From positions 1-28,141 of the forward strand of contig JAKBBS010000021.1 of NCBI GenBank assembly GCA_021808425.1: a stretch of DNA of 28,141 nt, given 5' to 3'. This document shows positions 21,507 to 28,141 of this stretch, piece by piece. The notes beneath the pieces are model-generated. The model had not been told where the DNA came from and searched no databases. It was given only the letters and a program-made list of their open reading frames with translations. The number at the start of each line of letters is the position of its first letter. Positions within the stretch are counted from its first letter, which is position 1. A program made the translations under genes and the position numbers. This DNA comes from Actinomycetes bacterium (GTDB taxonomy: Bacteria; Actinomycetota; Acidimicrobiia; Acidimicrobiales; Palsa-688).

Positions 21507-22906
21507 CCTCCGGGCAAACGATGACGCCGCGGTTGCTTGACCGCGTGCGTGGCGATGCACGACGGGCGGCACCAGTCGCCCTGGTTCATCTTGGGCTCGG
21601 CAACTTCTTCCGGGCGCATCAGGCGTGGTACACCGACCACGCGCCGGACGCCGAAACCTGGGGCTACGCCGCGTTTGCCGGGCGAGGCGCCGACCTGGCG
21701 GGGAGGCTGCAGAACCAAGGCGGCCTGTACACGTTGGTCGAACGAGGCCCGCACCGCGATAGGCGAGAGATCATCGCGAGCGTCTCAGAGGCGCATCCGG
21801 GCGCGGATCATGCCGGTTGGCTGTCCTCGGTCGCCTCGGCGCGGGTGGCGGCTATCACGGTCACGGTGACCGAAGCCGGCTACTGCCGGGGACCCGACGG
21901 CGGCCTCGAGGTGTCGCTCCCCGACGTGGCCGCCGACGTCGCTCGCCTTCGCGGAGACATCCGGGCTCCGGTGACGACGGCCCCGGCGCGCCTGGTGGCC
22001 GGCCTCGCGGCCCGCCGGGAGGCCGACTGCGGTCCGCTGGCGCTCGTACCTTGCGACAACGTGCCCCGCAATGGTGCGCTGGCTTACCGCGTGGTCACCG
22101 ACCTGGCCGGCTTGGTCGACCCGACCCTGGCCGAGTGGATCGAGCAGTCGATGACGGTGGTGACGACCGTCGTGGACCGCATCACGCCCCGCGCCGCGAG
22201 CGCCGACATCGAAGCGGCGACGGAATCAACCGGCTGGCGTGACGAAGCGCCGGTCGTCACTGAGCCGTTCAGCGAGTGGGTTCTTGCCGGGAAGTTCCCG
22301 GCCGGGCGGCCGGCTTGGGAAGGCTCGGGGGCGGTCTTCGCAGACGACGTCACGGCCTACGAGCATCGCAAGCTATGGCTGCTCAACGGCGCCCACTCGC
22401 TGCTCGCCTACGGCGGATCGCTGCTCGGTCATCGCAGCGTGGCCGAAGCCATCGGCGACGACCGCTGCCGGGCGTGGGTCGAGCAGTGGTGGTCGACCGC
22501 TGGCCCCCACCTGGACCAGCCTTCCGGCGAGGTCGCCGCCTACCAGGCCGCCCTGGTCGAAAGATTCGCTAACCCCAGGATGCACGATCAGCTGGCGCGG
22601 ATCGCAGAGGACGGGTCGCAGAAACTCCCGATCCGGGTCCTTCCTGTTCTGCGAGCCGAGCGGGCCGCCGGACGGCTCCCCACCTCCGCAACCCGGACCC
22701 TAGCGGCGTGGCTGTGCCATCTCCGCGGCCGCGGTGCCGCCGTGCGCGACGTGCGCGCCGAAGAGCTCGTCCCACTCGCCGCCGGTCGGGTCGAAGACGC
22801 GGCCCGAAATGTGCTCGGCGCCGTCGATCCAGAAGTCGCCGCCGACAGAGCCGTGGTGGCAATGGTGGCCGAGCAGTGCCGCCAGCTTGAAGGCTTGGCT
22901 CGGTGA
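21503..22906 (+). CDS. uxuB: Fructuronate reductase / mannonate oxidoreductase (mannitol dehydrogenase family)
   Basis: A 467-aa protein overlapping uxaC by 4 nt. PVALVHLGLGNFFRAHQAWY is the N-terminal Rossmann motif of the polyol-specific long-chain dehydrogenases. VPCDNVPRNG, VVDRITPRA, EPFSEWVLAGKFPAGRPAWE and AYEHRKLWLLNGAHSLLAY follow, the last giving the catalytic Lys290 and the N-x-x-H pair of the family. These enzymes reduce D-fructuronate to D-mannonate (UxuB) or tagaturonate to altronate (UxaB); fructuronate is favoured by the glucuronidase in the operon. The product mannonate would normally go to UxuA dehydratase, which is absent here. The stop overlaps the kinase start (GTGA). Confidence 0.92.
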   Translation: MTSGQTMTPRLLDRVRGDARRAAPVALVHLGLGNFFRAHQAWYTDHAPDAETWGYAAFAGRGADLAGRLQNQGGLYTLVERGPHRDRREIIASVSEAHPGADHAGWLSSVASARVAAITVTVTEAGYCRGPDGGLEVSLPDVAADVARLRGDIRAPVTTAPARLVAGLAARREADCGPLALVPCDNVPRNGALAYRVVTDLAGLVDPTLAEWIEQSMTVVTTVVDRITPRAASADIEAATESTGWRDEAPVVTEPFSEWVLAGKFPAGRPAWEGSGAVFADDVTAYEHRKLWLLNGAHSLLAYGGSLLGHRSVAEAIGDDRCRAWVEQWWSTAGPHLDQPSGEVAAYQAALVERFANPRMHDQLARIAEDGSQKLPIRVLPVLRAERAAGRLPTSATRTLAAWLCHLRGRGAAVRDVRAEELVPLAAGRVEDAARNVLGAVDPEVAADRAVVAMVAEQCRQLEGLAR

Positions 22907-24446
22907 CTGGCGTCCCGGACCAGGTGATCATCGGCCTCGACGTCGGCACGACCGGTGTCAAGGCGGTGGCGTTCGGGCTCGGGTCCTCGTGGCGGGCGAT
23001 GGCGATCCGCCAGTACCCGATGCAGCGGCCAGCGCCGGGACAAGAGGTGCAGGACCCGGCGGTGATCGTCGCGGCCGCGACCGCCGCGTTAGCCGAGTGC
23101 GTCGCGTCGGTCGGAACGGCCGGTGTGGTGGGGATCTCGCTCAGCGCGGCGATGCACGGGCTGATGGCCCTCGACGCTGGCCTCGCCCCGATCTCGCCCC
23201 TTGTCACCTGGGCAGACGGGCGTGCCGGGAAGCAGGCCGCGGAGCTGGCAATCGAATCCGCGGCGCTCGACCTGCAGCAGGCTACGGGGACCCCGGTCCA
23301 TCCGATGACCCCGCTAGTCAAGTTGGTGTGGTTCGCTCGACACGACCCGTCGACCTGGCGGGCGGCTCGGTGGTGGGTCGGCTTGAAGGACTATCTGATC
23401 GTGTGGCTCACCGGAACGCTCGCCACCGAGCTGTCCTCCGCGTCGGGGACCGGGCTGCTCGACGTCTCCACCCGTAGCTGGAGCCCGCTCGCGTTGGCCG
23501 CCTGCGGGGTCGAGGAGCGAAGGCTGCCTGAGGTCCTGGCGACCACCGCCGTGTTACGCCTCGACCGTCGGGTCGCCGCCACGGTCGGCCTGCCGGCGGG
23601 CACCCCCATCGCGGTCGGCGCCGCCGACGGGCCGCTCGCCAACCTTGGCACCGGGGCCATCGCCCCCGGAGTAGCCGGTCTGTCTCTGGGGACGAGCGGT
23701 GCGATCCGGGTAGCCGTCGACGGACCCCGCCCCGACCGCCACGGACGCCTTTTCTGCTACGCCCTCACCGACGCCCTGTGGGTAGTAGGAGGGGCGGTCT
23801 CCAACGGTGCCGAGGTGCTGCGCTGGACCGAGCAGGCGCTTGGCGCCGGCTCGTTGATCACCGGCGACGGCACGTCGCCCCGAGGCGATGCTCGTCGGGA
23901 GCACGTCGAACAGATCGCAGACAGCAGCGACGGGCTGGTGATGCTGCCGTTCCTCTATCCCGAGAGGGCGCCGCTGTGGGACGCGGACCTCGCCGGCGCC
24001 TACCTAGGGGTACGCCACGAACACAGCGCAGGCCATTTTCGGCGAGCCGCCATGGAAGGAGTATGCCTGCAGATGCGCTTTCTTCTCGACCGTGTCGGCA
24101 CCCGCTACCCGATCGCCTCGGTGCGGGCGACCGGCGGCGCGTTCGCCTCCAGACTTTGGCGTGACCTGATGGCCGCCGCGCTCGACCGGCCGATGACTGT
24201 GGCCGGCGACGAGGACGGCACCGCGCTCGGCGCTGCGGCACTGGGTCTCGTCGCCTTGGGCGCCGCGGCTGATCTCGACGACGCGCTGAGTGCACTCGGC
24301 GGCGTCTCGGCTACGAGCACGCCGATAACCAGCGACGGTGAACAAGTCGCTGCTTTCGCCGGTATCCGCGAACGTCTCGGTTCCCTCCTCGACGCCCTGA
24401 CCCGGACTACTACTTTCGAGGCGGCCATGCCTGCACTGGTCGAGCC

Positions 24447-24450
<4 letters not shown>
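22903..24450 (+). CDS. gntK: Gluconokinase, FGGY family
   Basis: A 515-aa protein (GTG 22903). The FGGY N-terminal phosphate loop is GLDVGTTGVKAVAF (residues 11-24). Motifs that set gluconokinases apart from xylulo- and glycerol kinases are present: SLSAAMHGLMALD (around 80-91), VTWADGRA (101-108) and TGTPVHPMTPLVKLVWF (128-144). The catalytic Asp is in VGAADGPLANLGTG. SLGTSGAIRV and RATGGAFASRLWRDLMAAAL form the C-terminal ATP domain. It phosphorylates D-gluconate to 6-phosphogluconate. A gluconokinase directly behind a mannonate-producing enzyme makes little sense unless mannonate is epimerised to gluconate, which points to the LarA-family gene next door. Another sugar-acid substrate cannot be excluded. 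Confidence 0.9.

Positions 24451-28141
<3,691 letters not shown>

Overview
The window is GC-rich DNA with dense short-spaced operons, many GTG/TTG starts, ATGA/GTGA overlaps and several probable leaderless promoters. This fits an actinobacterium, perhaps an uncultured Acidimicrobiia-like lineage. That placement is an inference; there is no rRNA or complete tRNA here to confirm it.

Layout. (1) 1-3183: the end of a molybdopterin oxidoreductase and its TorD-type chaperone. (2) 3219-5593: a DUF433/DUF5615 toxin-antitoxin pair, a lone crotonase with altered catalytic residues, and a histone-H1-tailed small protein closed by a hairpin. (3) 5770-7319: two decayed genes, an amino-acid ABC ATPase end and a large AAA-type regulator, both frameshifted. 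(4) 7450-8111: vapBC. (5) 8198-13319: an SDR dehydrogenase divergent from an RbsB/RbsA/RbsC-type sugar ABC transporter. (6) 13320-18680: a mosaic, probably mobile, region. An AAA ATPase gene lies in two frameshifted pieces with vapBC and mazEF inserted between them. There are also relics of a GNAT, a VapC and a beta-helix-like protein, a PadR/membrane-protein pair and a third vapBC. Two overlapping pieces of a tRNA-Tyr 3' half and a ~55-nt direct repeat lie in this region. (7) 18681-28141: a hexuronide catabolism locus.

The hexuronide locus is the most interesting part. A glucuronide transporter (GPH family) and a beta-glucuronidase with intact NK motif feed glucuronate to UxaC (fructuronate) and UxuB (mannonate). 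No mannonate dehydratase, KDG kinase or KDPG aldolase is seen. Instead there is an FGGY gluconokinase in the operon and, divergently transcribed 60 bp away, a LarA-superfamily nickel-dependent hydroxyacid racemase/epimerase with all the hallmark residues. D-mannonate and D-gluconate are C2 epimers, and the LarA superfamily is known to include a D-gluconate 2-epimerase. I therefore propose the route glucuronide > glucuronate > fructuronate > mannonate > gluconate > 6-phosphogluconate, a non-dehydratase bypass of the Ashwell pathway. A cytidylate-kinase-like protein of unknown role is embedded in the operon.

Five toxin-antitoxin modules lie within about 14.6 kb. Four have a palindrome abutting or covering the antitoxin start codon.
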